The notes beneath the pieces were generated by a model, which saw only the letters and a list, made by a program, of their open reading frames with translations, ran no database searches and was not told the origin of the DNA. A stretch of 64,000 bases of DNA from JAWSVE01 sp050789445 (GTDB taxonomy: Bacteria; Pseudomonadota; Gammaproteobacteria; Pseudomonadales; Cellvibrionaceae). The stretch spans positions 620,001 to 684,000 of the forward strand of contig JAILXR010000001.1 of NCBI GenBank assembly GCA_050789445.1, in the 5' to 3' direction. Position 1 is the first letter of the stretch, and each line of letters opens with the position of its first letter. Below, piece after piece: positions 54,701 through 61,780 of the stretch. Position numbers and translations under genes: made by a program.

Positions 54701-55269
54701 GCAATGATCATTCCACGCAATCTATCTGGCCCATCAATTATTCGTGTTCCAAATAAAATAGCAAAAAGTGCCATAACCATCGCGGCGATGAGGCTTGATG
54801 CATAGTTGAAATTGGTATTGATTGAACTGAGATCAACCCAAGACCAGACAATGCCGACGGCTCGGAGCTGTAATGCAATGTAAGGTAAAGTGCCGACGAC
54901 GAGCACAATGGTTATAATCGCTGCTAAAAGTTGATTTTTTCCATAGCGTGATCCAATAAAATCGGCAATGGATGTGATTTTGTTACGTGAACTGACGATC
55001 AATAATTTACGTATAAATCGCCAGCCAAGAAGAAAAAGCAAGATGGGCGCTAAATAGATAGGTAGAAAATGCCAACCGTTGTCGACAGCTTGCCCGACAG
55101 CACCTAAGAACGTCCAGGAACTACAATAAACTCCGATTGAGAGTGCATAGATAAAACCACGTAGTTTTGGGTGCTTTAGGAGTGTGCGGTCTCTATCTGA
55201 TAGCCAAGCGACAACAAATAGCAAGCATCCATAAAATATAACGAGTAATAATAAGTTGGAATTGTTCAA
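51712..55269 (-). CDS. crbS: Hybrid sensor kinase with SSS transporter-like sensor (CrbS/MxtR-like)
   Basis: A 1185-residue inner-membrane kinase. Residues ~1-500 form a sodium:solute-symporter-like domain of about 13 helices; a PAS domain follows (ISVVDENLKLVAWNQQYQNL), a coiled coil (AEAKLSLEERVYIRTEELRT), the HisKA box FLTAVGHDLLQPINAARL, an HATPase domain (DSGPGIQESDRKRIFMEFER, NQGLGLGLSICQ) and a C-terminal receiver (DIVLADYHLDDETGLD). This is the CrbS/CbrA-type layout. Expected to sense acetate or its flux and act on the CrbR-like regulator. Confidence 0.9.
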   Translation of the reverse strand: MNNSNLLLLVIFYGCLLFVVAWLSDRDRTLLKHPKLRGFIYALSIGVYCSSWTFLGAVGQAVDNGWHFLPIYLAPILLFLLGWRFIRKLLIVSSRNKITSIADFIGSRYGKNQLLAAIITIVLVVGTLPYIALQLRAVGIVWSWVDLSSINTNFNYASSLIAAMVMALFAILFGTRIIDGPDRLRGMIIAIATESVVKIIAFISVAIISLSVLANAEWNVDLSNLNFKAQQINSPLFATEMLLAASAMICLPRQFHVMVVEYQQENDLRYLRWLTPLYLAAFAILVAPIAYAGTALFSSESFSPDSYVLAIPAWLNKNAVLYLTIIGSLSAATGMVVVSSIALSIMISNELVVPLWLKQRTRKKIHHHLEGIKNDEKSIEGTNLARSLKLIRRFSIVVILLLGWALERIMSNVDGLASMGLISFAASAQLLPAIIGALYWQKGHSKGVVSGLLAGTAFWFYCLLLPVLLDSSHPLLINGPLQISWLSPHNFLGMGWLDPLSHGVFWSLLVNTLVMFFVSRKTIFSKLDTRQAAAFMHNPWHARRSRLNLDPSGSEVRQLQSLMEPLFGVERTLEMWREFEQKTGHRLLPHDQAPRFAVNAIERDFAAIIGAVSARKAIELLTSHQPLNLQDFVSLVGGTSKQIQFSQTLLQTTLETIPQGISVVDENLKLVAWNQQYQNLFDYPPRMLYVGCDIEKIYQFNATRGYLQSPGDDMDQAIVRRLDQLRSGAPHRLERILPSGKVIEIRGTPLVNGGYVTTYTDITDNYNMMQELAEAKLSLEERVYIRTEELRTANESLLKENRTRARLEKKLKEANTSKSRFLTAVGHDLLQPINAARLFVASLDVATTNNTIKKEDNTQNLIGIIENLDSTLDQTEKLISSLQEISRLGAGKETPAIKPFSLDSLLKPLAEEGVALANKKQLNFKYVETSVWVNSDLHLLRRVLQNFISNALFYTTSGKIVVGCRRIKDAVLIEIWDSGPGIQESDRKRIFMEFERLSHSTIGNQGLGLGLSICQHISRLLNHPISVDSTIGKGSVFRIQVPTCDKQKIESEPVIVDPQLNNLNILCIDNDQPNLAGMQALLTQWGCRAITVQSLGEALSLWPYQTAPDIVLADYHLDDETGLDVLEALRYHWGEQLPAIVISADRSDEISSAVQSAGYLFLSKPVKPSALRLFIRRSIPDEKTF

Positions 55270-55496
55270 CTGTTCCTCACTGGAATCAAAGCTCTTTCAT
55301 TGGGGGAATCTTATATTTGGAGCTTCTTCTGTTGTTATAGTAGCGAGTATATAGCAGCGATAATATACGACTTTGGTGCAATAGATAACTGCTAAAGCGT
55401 TACTGAGGATTCTATTTTTGTTCTGCTGAGTTATTGAATATACTACGTCGCTTAATGCTAGATTAAAGCTCAAATCATTTTTTAGGTTTGTTATTT

Positions 55497-56138
55497 ATGT
55501 CAAATAATATTGATCAACTTCGAAGAGAATATCAGCGATCGGGGTTGAGTCGTGATTCTCTTGCAAGTGATCCATTTTCACAGTTTTCATTATGGTTGAA
55601 TCAAGCAGTAGATGGCGGTGTGATAGATCCCACAGCCATGACCGTTGCTACGGTTTCAAAAGATGGACAGCCTTCTCAGCGGATCGTGTTGCTGAAAAAA
55701 ATTGATGAGAATGGTTTTGTCTTTTATACGAATTATCAAAGTCGGAAAGCGAATGAGCTTGGTCATTCGCCTAAAATTAGTTTGCACTTTCCCTGGCACT
55801 CAATAGATCGGCAAGTTAAGGTCTGTGGTGTTGCAGAAAAAATTCCTACTACTGAAAGTTTGCAATATTTTTTATCTCGACCAAGAGATAGCCAAATAGC
55901 TGCCAGTATCTCTGCGCAAAGCCGGCCAGTTTCATCACGTCAATTATTAATGCAGCAATTCGATTCGATGAAAAATAAATTACTGAATAAAGAAATTCCA
56001 CTGCCTGATTTTTGGGGTGGTTATCGAATTGTTCCTCATGAGATAGAATTTTGGCAAGGAAGAGAGAATCGATTACATGATCGATTTGTTTATCGAAAAA
56101 AGGAAAATGATTGGGATATACAGCGACTCTCACCTTAA
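55497..56138 (+). CDS. pdxH: Pyridoxamine 5'-phosphate oxidase
   Basis: FMN enzyme of 213 residues that makes pyridoxal phosphate. It begins with the family substrate-binding segment DQLRREYQRSGLSRDSL, has ATVSKDGQPSQRIVLLKKID, YTNYQSRKANELG for FMN phosphate binding, and ends with FWQGRENRLHDRFVYR carrying the conserved Arg and His. The ATG at 55497 is used; an upstream in-frame TTG is less likely. Confidence 0.96.
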   Translation: MSNNIDQLRREYQRSGLSRDSLASDPFSQFSLWLNQAVDGGVIDPTAMTVATVSKDGQPSQRIVLLKKIDENGFVFYTNYQSRKANELGHSPKISLHFPWHSIDRQVKVCGVAEKIPTTESLQYFLSRPRDSQIAASISAQSRPVSSRQLLMQQFDSMKNKLLNKEIPLPDFWGGYRIVPHEIEFWQGRENRLHDRFVYRKKENDWDIQRLSP

Positions 56139-56171
56139 GTACTATTAACGAAATAACTATTTGGTAATAAC

Positions 56172-57149
56172 ATGAAATATATTACGCTAAGTGAATTCGG
56201 TGCTCCTGATGTCATGAGTATTGGCGAATGCGAAAATCCGACGGTACGCGATAATGAAGTGCTCATTAAAGTAAAAGCAGCGGGAGTGAATCGTCCCGAT
56301 GTGGCACAGCGTCAAGGTTTATACCCGCCACCTAAAGGAGCCTCAAGTATTCTGGGTTTAGAGGTTGCTGGTGAAATTACAGAAGTCGGAAGTAGCGTCG
56401 ATAAAAAATTACTTGGTACTTCTGTCTGCGCGTTAGCAAATGGCGGTGGGTACGCGGAATACGTTGCTGTCCCTGTCACTCAATGCTTGCCGATACCAAG
56501 TGGTTATTCATTTGTCCAAGCGGCTGCATTACCAGAAACTTTTTTTACTGTTTGGACGAATGTTTTTGATCGTGCTCAATTACAGTCAGGCGAAAGCTTT
56601 CTTATTCACGGTGGCTCAAGTGGAATTGGTTCTGCGGCGATTCAGTTGGCAAAAGCGAGAGGCGCTACTGTTTTTACTACAGCGGGCAGTGATGAGAAAT
56701 GTGAGTATTGTAAAAAATTAGGTGCTGATGTCGCGATTAATTATCGGACAGAAGATTTTGTAAAAATAATTTCCGAAGTCACTAATGAAACTGGCGTTGA
56801 TGTGATTTTGGATATGGTAGGTGGTGATTACATCCAAAAAAATATTCAGATTGCTGCACTTAATGGACGTATTGTGAATATTGCATTTTTAGGCGGCGCA
56901 CAAGCGACTATTAATTTTCTACCCATAATGATGAAACGTTTGGTGATTACTGGCAGTACATTAAGGCCCCAAACAATAGAGGCAAAAGCTGCGATTGCTA
57001 AATCGTTGAAAGATGAAGTGTGGCCATTACTAGAAAGTGGAAAAATTGCACCCCATATTGCAGCAGAATTTACCTTGGCGGAAGCTTCTAAAGCACATGC
57101 ATTAATGGAGTCTAGTGAACACATGGGTAAAATTGTTCTTAAAATCTAG
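56172..57149 (+). CDS. NAD(P)H-quinone oxidoreductase, zinc-independent MDR (PIG3 type)
   Basis: Medium-chain reductase of 325 residues. AAGVNRPDVAQRQGLYPPPK and SSILGLEVAGEITEVG at the N-terminus and the nucleotide motif IHGGSSGIGSAAIQLAKARG are typical of the quinone oxidoreductase/PIG3 group; the zinc ligands of alcohol dehydrogenases are absent. It follows pdxH by 33 bases and precedes an SDR by 44, so a loose operon is possible. Substrate unknown. Confidence 0.88.
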   Translation: MKYITLSEFGAPDVMSIGECENPTVRDNEVLIKVKAAGVNRPDVAQRQGLYPPPKGASSILGLEVAGEITEVGSSVDKKLLGTSVCALANGGGYAEYVAVPVTQCLPIPSGYSFVQAAALPETFFTVWTNVFDRAQLQSGESFLIHGGSSGIGSAAIQLAKARGATVFTTAGSDEKCEYCKKLGADVAINYRTEDFVKIISEVTNETGVDVILDMVGGDYIQKNIQIAALNGRIVNIAFLGGAQATINFLPIMMKRLVITGSTLRPQTIEAKAAIAKSLKDEVWPLLESGKIAPHIAAEFTLAEASKAHALMESSEHMGKIVLKI

Positions 57150-57193
57150 CAATTAAAAAAAAATAAAATGCCAATGAAAGATCTCAGGTTCCT

Positions 57194-57925
57194 ATGAATA
57201 ATGTTCTTGTGATAGGTGCAAGCAGTGGTATCGCTAATGCACTTATCAATATTTTTGTTGCGGATAAAAATATTGACAAAGTTGTCGCTGTAAGCCGTGG
57301 CAAGTGTAATAACAATTTAGTTGGCCATCCTAAAATTGATTGGAAAATCTCTAACTATTCAGAGTATTCAATTGAGCGCTTAATGACTGAGTTTGAGTGC
57401 TATCAAGGCAGTTTTATAAAAGTCTTTATCTGTAATGGCGTTCTTCATACGAATGATATTTATCCTGAAAAGAAAATAGAAGACTTATCTGCCGTGCATC
57501 TGCAGGAAATTTTTCAAGTAAATACTATTGTCCCAAGTCTTTGGATAAAGGTTCTCCGTCAACTGCTGGTGAGTAAGAAATTATGTCAGGTGGTTTTATT
57601 TAGTGCGCGTATCGGTAGTATTGGGGATAACCAGTTAGGAGGTTGGTATAGTTACAGGGCCTCTAAAGCAGCTTTAAATATGCTTGTAAAAACAGCTTCA
57701 ATTGAATATTCAAGAAGAGCAAAAAATGTTCAGCTTGTTTTGTTTCATCCAGGTACTACTGATACTTCTCTTTCAAAGCCTTTTCAGGCGAATGTTCCCA
57801 AAGAAAAATTGTTCTCGACAGAATTCGTTGCTTCGCAATTGTTGAGTGTGCTGAATAATAGGGCGGATGAAAAGAATAAGAAAATTCTATTTATTGACTG
57901 GGATAACAAGTTGATTCCTTGGTGA
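57194..57925 (+). CDS. Short-chain dehydrogenase/reductase (C-factor-like)
   Basis: SDR of 243 residues: cofactor motif VIGASSGIANALI at the N-terminus, FICNGVLH in place of NNAG, catalytic Ser in LFSARIGSIG and the YxxxK motif YSYRASKAALNMLV. Then FHPGTTDTSLSKPFQ is typical of the C-factor-like SDR group. GG-rich ribosome site is weak. Substrate not inferable. Confidence 0.87.
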   Translation: MNNVLVIGASSGIANALINIFVADKNIDKVVAVSRGKCNNNLVGHPKIDWKISNYSEYSIERLMTEFECYQGSFIKVFICNGVLHTNDIYPEKKIEDLSAVHLQEIFQVNTIVPSLWIKVLRQLLVSKKLCQVVLFSARIGSIGDNQLGGWYSYRASKAALNMLVKTASIEYSRRAKNVQLVLFHPGTTDTSLSKPFQANVPKEKLFSTEFVASQLLSVLNNRADEKNKKILFIDWDNKLIPW

Positions 57926-58002
57926 GGAGATTTTTGTACCTATTAAATTAAATATTAAATATTTTAAAATCTACTTTTTATTGATCTGAGCTAAAAAATA
58001 TT

Positions 58003-59211
58003 ATGACTAATCAGAGTAAAAAACCGCTGGAAGGTGTTCGTGTTATTGAGGTAGGGCAGTTGTTGGCGGGCCCGTTCGCCGGCTGTATGCTAGCGTATTT
58101 TGGTGCTGAAGTGATAAAAGTGGAGCCACCAGAAACGGGTGATCCCATTCGTAATTGGCGTGTAATAGAGGAGGGTACTTCTCTTTGGTGGAGAAGTATT
58201 GCGAGAAATAAAAAATCAGTCACTATCGATCTTCGTCAAGATGAAGGTCGCGGCCTTGTGAAAGATTTAATGAATACTGCGGATGTGGTTATTGAAAACT
58301 TTCGCCCAGGCACGATGGAGAAATGGGGTTTGGGTCCGGAAGAAATAAAAAAAGAAAATCCTAAATTAGTCTATGCAAGAATTTCAGGTTATGGGCAAAA
58401 CGGTCCTTATAGTAGTAAACCCGGTTTTGCTTCTGTGTGTGAAGCTATTAGTGGTTTTCGATACGTTACTGGATTTCCTGATGAAGCACCTGTGCGTTCG
58501 AACTTAAGTATAGGCGATACGATAGCGGGTATTCATGCCGCACTTGGTATTGTGATGGCGTTACTTGCACAAAAAAATGGTAATGCTGATTCTGGGCAGG
58601 TCGTTGATGTTGCGTTATACGAATCGATGTTTAATTTATTAGAAGCTGTTGTTCCAGAATTTAGCGGTGCAGGTGTGGTGCGGGAGCCCTCAGGAACAAC
58701 AATCACAGGTATTGTTCCGACAAATACTTATCGTTGCTCCGATAAAAAATTTGTTGTTATTGGTGGCAATGGCGATTCTATTTTCAAACGATTAATGGAA
58801 GCCGCAGGCCATTCAGGTATGGGTAGTGATCCTCGTATGACAAATAATGCTGGACGCGTTAAACATGAAGGTGAGATTGATGAGGTACTGGCAAAATGGT
58901 GTGAGGGCCTGACATCAAAAGAAGTGATTGCAATATTAGAGGAGCAGCGTGTTCCTGTCGGTCCAATTTATAATGTTGAAGATATGATGGCCGACCAACA
59001 TTTTAATGCGCGAGGTTTATTTGAGCAGGTTGAAATTGATGGTAAGCCGTTAAAAATTCCAGCAATTATGCCAAAGCTAGCAGATACACCAGGAAAAACT
59101 GAATGGGCAGGAAAAGGTTTAGGTAGCCATAACGACGAAGTTCTATCGAATATTTTAAAGTTAGATAAAAAACAACGTGAAGCATTAAAAGCAAAAGGCA
59201 TTACCAGTTAA
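58003..59211 (+). CDS. Class III CoA-transferase (CaiB/BaiF family)
   Basis: Moves CoA between carboxylic acids through an enzyme anhydride. The 402 residues start PLEGVRVIEVGQLLAGPFAG and include GYGQNGPYSSKPGFASVCEA and SIGDTIAGIHAALGI, where the Asp is the expected catalytic residue. The nearest well-known types use succinyl-CoA or oxalate and dicarboxylic acids; the acid here is unknown. The shikimate-kinase-like gene follows after 17 bases with AAAGGAAG as its ribosome site, implying one transcript. Confidence 0.9.
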   Translation: MTNQSKKPLEGVRVIEVGQLLAGPFAGCMLAYFGAEVIKVEPPETGDPIRNWRVIEEGTSLWWRSIARNKKSVTIDLRQDEGRGLVKDLMNTADVVIENFRPGTMEKWGLGPEEIKKENPKLVYARISGYGQNGPYSSKPGFASVCEAISGFRYVTGFPDEAPVRSNLSIGDTIAGIHAALGIVMALLAQKNGNADSGQVVDVALYESMFNLLEAVVPEFSGAGVVREPSGTTITGIVPTNTYRCSDKKFVVIGGNGDSIFKRLMEAAGHSGMGSDPRMTNNAGRVKHEGEIDEVLAKWCEGLTSKEVIAILEEQRVPVGPIYNVEDMMADQHFNARGLFEQVEIDGKPLKIPAIMPKLADTPGKTEWAGKGLGSHNDEVLSNILKLDKKQREALKAKGITS

Positions 59212-59228
59212 ATCTAAAGGAAGTACAA

Positions 59229-59732
59229 ATGAATTGCATTAGTCTGATTGGAATGCCCGGAGCAGGCAAAAGTACGTTGGGCATAATGCTAGCAAAATCA
59301 CTCGCAAAAAATTTTGTTGATACGGATGTGTTGATTCAAACGCGCAGTGGCCAACATCTACAAGATATCATAGACAATCAGGGCTATTTGACTCTACGGA
59401 TATTAGAAGAGCAGGTGTTGTTAGATTTAGAAGTCTCTAATTCGGTTATCGCAACAGGAGGGAGTGCAGTGTACAGTCGAGCTGGTATGAAACGCTTGAA
59501 ATCCCTTGGTGTCATCGTTTATCTCGATGTATCTTTTAACAATATTGAAGAACGAATTACAAATTTTTCTACTCGTGGTTTAGCTTGTGCGCCAGGGCAA
59601 AGTCTAAAAGAAATTTATGAAGAAAGGACTACTCTTTATAAAAATGCTGCCGATATCATCATTGCGTCTAGTGATGGATCGCCAGAAAAAGTTCTGAATA
59701 GATTAGAAACTGAGTTGGCTAACTATAATTAA
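59229..59732 (+). CDS. Shikimate kinase-like protein
   Basis: P-loop kinase of 167 residues: GMPGAGKSTLG at the N-terminus, FVDTDVLIQ with the DxD-type shikimate-site Asp, LRILEEQVLLDL with the conserved Arg, ATGGSAVYSRAGM where shikimate kinase has GGG, and EERTTLYKNAAD with the last substrate Arg. The GGS and the loss of Phe before Arg make it an atypical member. Lying after a CoA-transferase rather than beside aroB, it may be a secondary enzyme. Reaction uncertain. Confidence 0.72.
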   Translation: MNCISLIGMPGAGKSTLGIMLAKSLAKNFVDTDVLIQTRSGQHLQDIIDNQGYLTLRILEEQVLLDLEVSNSVIATGGSAVYSRAGMKRLKSLGVIVYLDVSFNNIEERITNFSTRGLACAPGQSLKEIYEERTTLYKNAADIIIASSDGSPEKVLNRLETELANYN

Positions 59733-59782
59733 TCGCTAAAAATCAAAGTCATTAATTGTCATAGCTAGGAAACACACTAGGA

Positions 59783-60253
59783 TCATATCGGAAGCTTAGT
59801 GGTATATTTAACTTCTTTTAATGCAAAAGTTGAATTAACGGAAGCCACGTTCGGTAGGCTAACTAGTGATTTCTTCAAAAACCGTTCGTAGTGATCAACA
59901 CTGTCGACAATGATCTTTAAGCAATAATCCTTATCTCCGCTTGTCGAATAGCACTCTACAATTTCGTCTACATCCCCAACAGCAGATTCAAACACATTGA
60001 GAGATTCTTCATCGTGGCTTTTAATGGTGAGATAGGCGTGTACGGTTACGCCGAGATTCAGAATTTTGGGGTTGAGCAGCGTCACTTTTCCTCGGATAAT
60101 CCCAGCAGCTTCTAAGCGTTTTATCCTGCGCCAACAGGGAGTGTGTGATAGACCGACTTTTGCACCGAGTTCAGCCATAGAGTAATCGGCACTATCTTGC
60201 AAAATTCGCAAAATTTTTAAATCATAATCGTCGAGTTCTATAGAAGACGCCAT
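59783..60253 (-). CDS. Lrp/AsnC-family transcriptional regulator
   Basis: A 156-residue regulator with an N-terminal helix-turn-helix (DDYDLKILRILQDSADYSMA, KVGLSHTPCWRRIKRLEAAG) and a C-terminal ligand-binding RAM domain (VTVHAYLTIKSH, STSGDKDYCLKIIVDSVDHY). Divergent from an aromatic aminotransferase gene, 239 bases away, which it may control in response to an amino acid. Confidence 0.93.
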   Translation of the reverse strand: MASSIELDDYDLKILRILQDSADYSMAELGAKVGLSHTPCWRRIKRLEAAGIIRGKVTLLNPKILNLGVTVHAYLTIKSHDEESLNVFESAVGDVDEIVECYSTSGDKDYCLKIIVDSVDHYERFLKKSLVSLPNVASVNSTFALKEVKYTTKLPI

Positions 60254-60492
60254 GGTAAATTGCTATCCTATCGGCTATTAAATCTTATGTGTTAAAAGTA
60301 GTTGCGAAAAACAATTGAAGAAAGCGTTCCAATTCTAGACTTCGACACTCACTTCGGCAAGTCATAGTCGTTTTATGAACTGTTTGATTTTTTGAATCGC
60401 TAGTAACCTCACGCTCTTCCAATACCGAAGAAATCACTTTATCAATATGTAGCTTGCCTATGGCCGCTGCCATAGTTTTGTGTGGAGAAAAA

Positions 60493-61695
60493 ATGTTTCA
60501 ACACGTCACACCATTACCACCAGACCCTCTGCTAGGTATATCTATTGCCTTTGCTCAAGATAATAACCCCAAGAAAGTCGATCTTGGGGTAGGTATGTAT
60601 AAGGATGAATCTGGTACGACGCCAATTTTTGATGCAGTTAAGCGGGCAGAAGAAAAATTGATTCAATCACAAGGCTCAAAAAGTTACATCGGTTCTGCAG
60701 GGTCAACTCAATATAATGAGCTGATGATGGAATTAGTATTTGGCAGTCACCATAGCGCGTTAATGGAACAGCGTATTGCAACGGTTCAAACACCGGGCGG
60801 TTGTGGCGCCCTTAGGGTTGCGGCGGAATTTATAAAACGTTGTCGTCCAGATACAACTATTTGGGTCAGCGATCCCACGTGGCCAAACCATGAACCGCTT
60901 TTAGGAGATGCAGGGTTAAAACTCGCAACTTACCCCTATTATGATCAAGCCACTCATTCGATCTTGTTCGATGAGATGATGAAGAGGTTAGAAACAATAC
61001 CAGCTCATGATGTTGTTTTATTGCATGGATGCTGTCATAACCCATCAGGTGCCGATTTAAGTCGAGAGCAGTGGAATGCAATCAATGAGTTGGCGCTACG
61101 AAAAGGCTTTCTAGTTTTTATTGATTTGGCTTATCAAGGTTTTGGTGACGGTGTGGATGAAGATGCCTATGGCGTTCGATTAATGTCAGAGACATTACCT
61201 GAACTCGTTGTCGCGAATTCCTGCTCGAAAAATTTCGGCATCTATCGTGAGCGTACAGGTACATTGTGTATTGTTACTCAAGCCAATGAAACTGCACCGG
61301 CAGTGCAGTCACATTTAAATAAAATTGTCAGAGGAATTTATTCCATGCCTCCTGCTCATGGAGCAGCTATTGTTGAAACGCTTTTAGCGGATAAAGAATT
61401 AAAAAAAGAATGGCTGGTTGAGTTAGAATTGGTTAGAAATAGAATTAAAGATTTACGAAAAATACTATCCGATAAAATTCAAGCTTACATTGGAAATGAT
61501 GATTATCGCTTTATCGAAAAGCAGCAAGGTATGTTTTCATTTCTAAGTTTGTCATCGCAACAAGTCGAGAGATTGAGAGTGGATTTTAGTATTTATGTGG
61601 CAGGCTCAAGCAGAGCAAATATCGCAGGTTTGACGCTAGATAATATTGATTACGTCGCTAAAGCAATTGCAGATGTAGCTACTAATAATGGCTGA
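60493..61695 (+). CDS. Aromatic amino acid aminotransferase (class I)
   Basis: PLP enzyme of 400 residues of the TyrB/AspC group: FQHVTPLPPDPLLGISIAF at the start, VDLGVGMYKDESGTTPIF, CCHNPSGADLS, FIDLAYQGFGDG and the PLP Lys in NSCSKNFGIYRERTG. It would interconvert Phe, Tyr, Asp or related amino acids and their keto acids. The ATG at 60493 has GGAG 6-7 bases upstream; a longer frame to 60454 lacks support. Confidence 0.92.
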   Translation: MFQHVTPLPPDPLLGISIAFAQDNNPKKVDLGVGMYKDESGTTPIFDAVKRAEEKLIQSQGSKSYIGSAGSTQYNELMMELVFGSHHSALMEQRIATVQTPGGCGALRVAAEFIKRCRPDTTIWVSDPTWPNHEPLLGDAGLKLATYPYYDQATHSILFDEMMKRLETIPAHDVVLLHGCCHNPSGADLSREQWNAINELALRKGFLVFIDLAYQGFGDGVDEDAYGVRLMSETLPELVVANSCSKNFGIYRERTGTLCIVTQANETAPAVQSHLNKIVRGIYSMPPAHGAAIVETLLADKELKKEWLVELELVRNRIKDLRKILSDKIQAYIGNDDYRFIEKQQGMFSFLSLSSQQVERLRVDFSIYVAGSSRANIAGLTLDNIDYVAKAIADVATNNG

Positions 61696-61780
61696 ATAAA
61701 TAACATATTTCTTGTTTAACTAAAATTGAAATAATAAATAAGCTTTTGAGACGGGTTAGTAGCTTTAATAGGTTAGAGAA

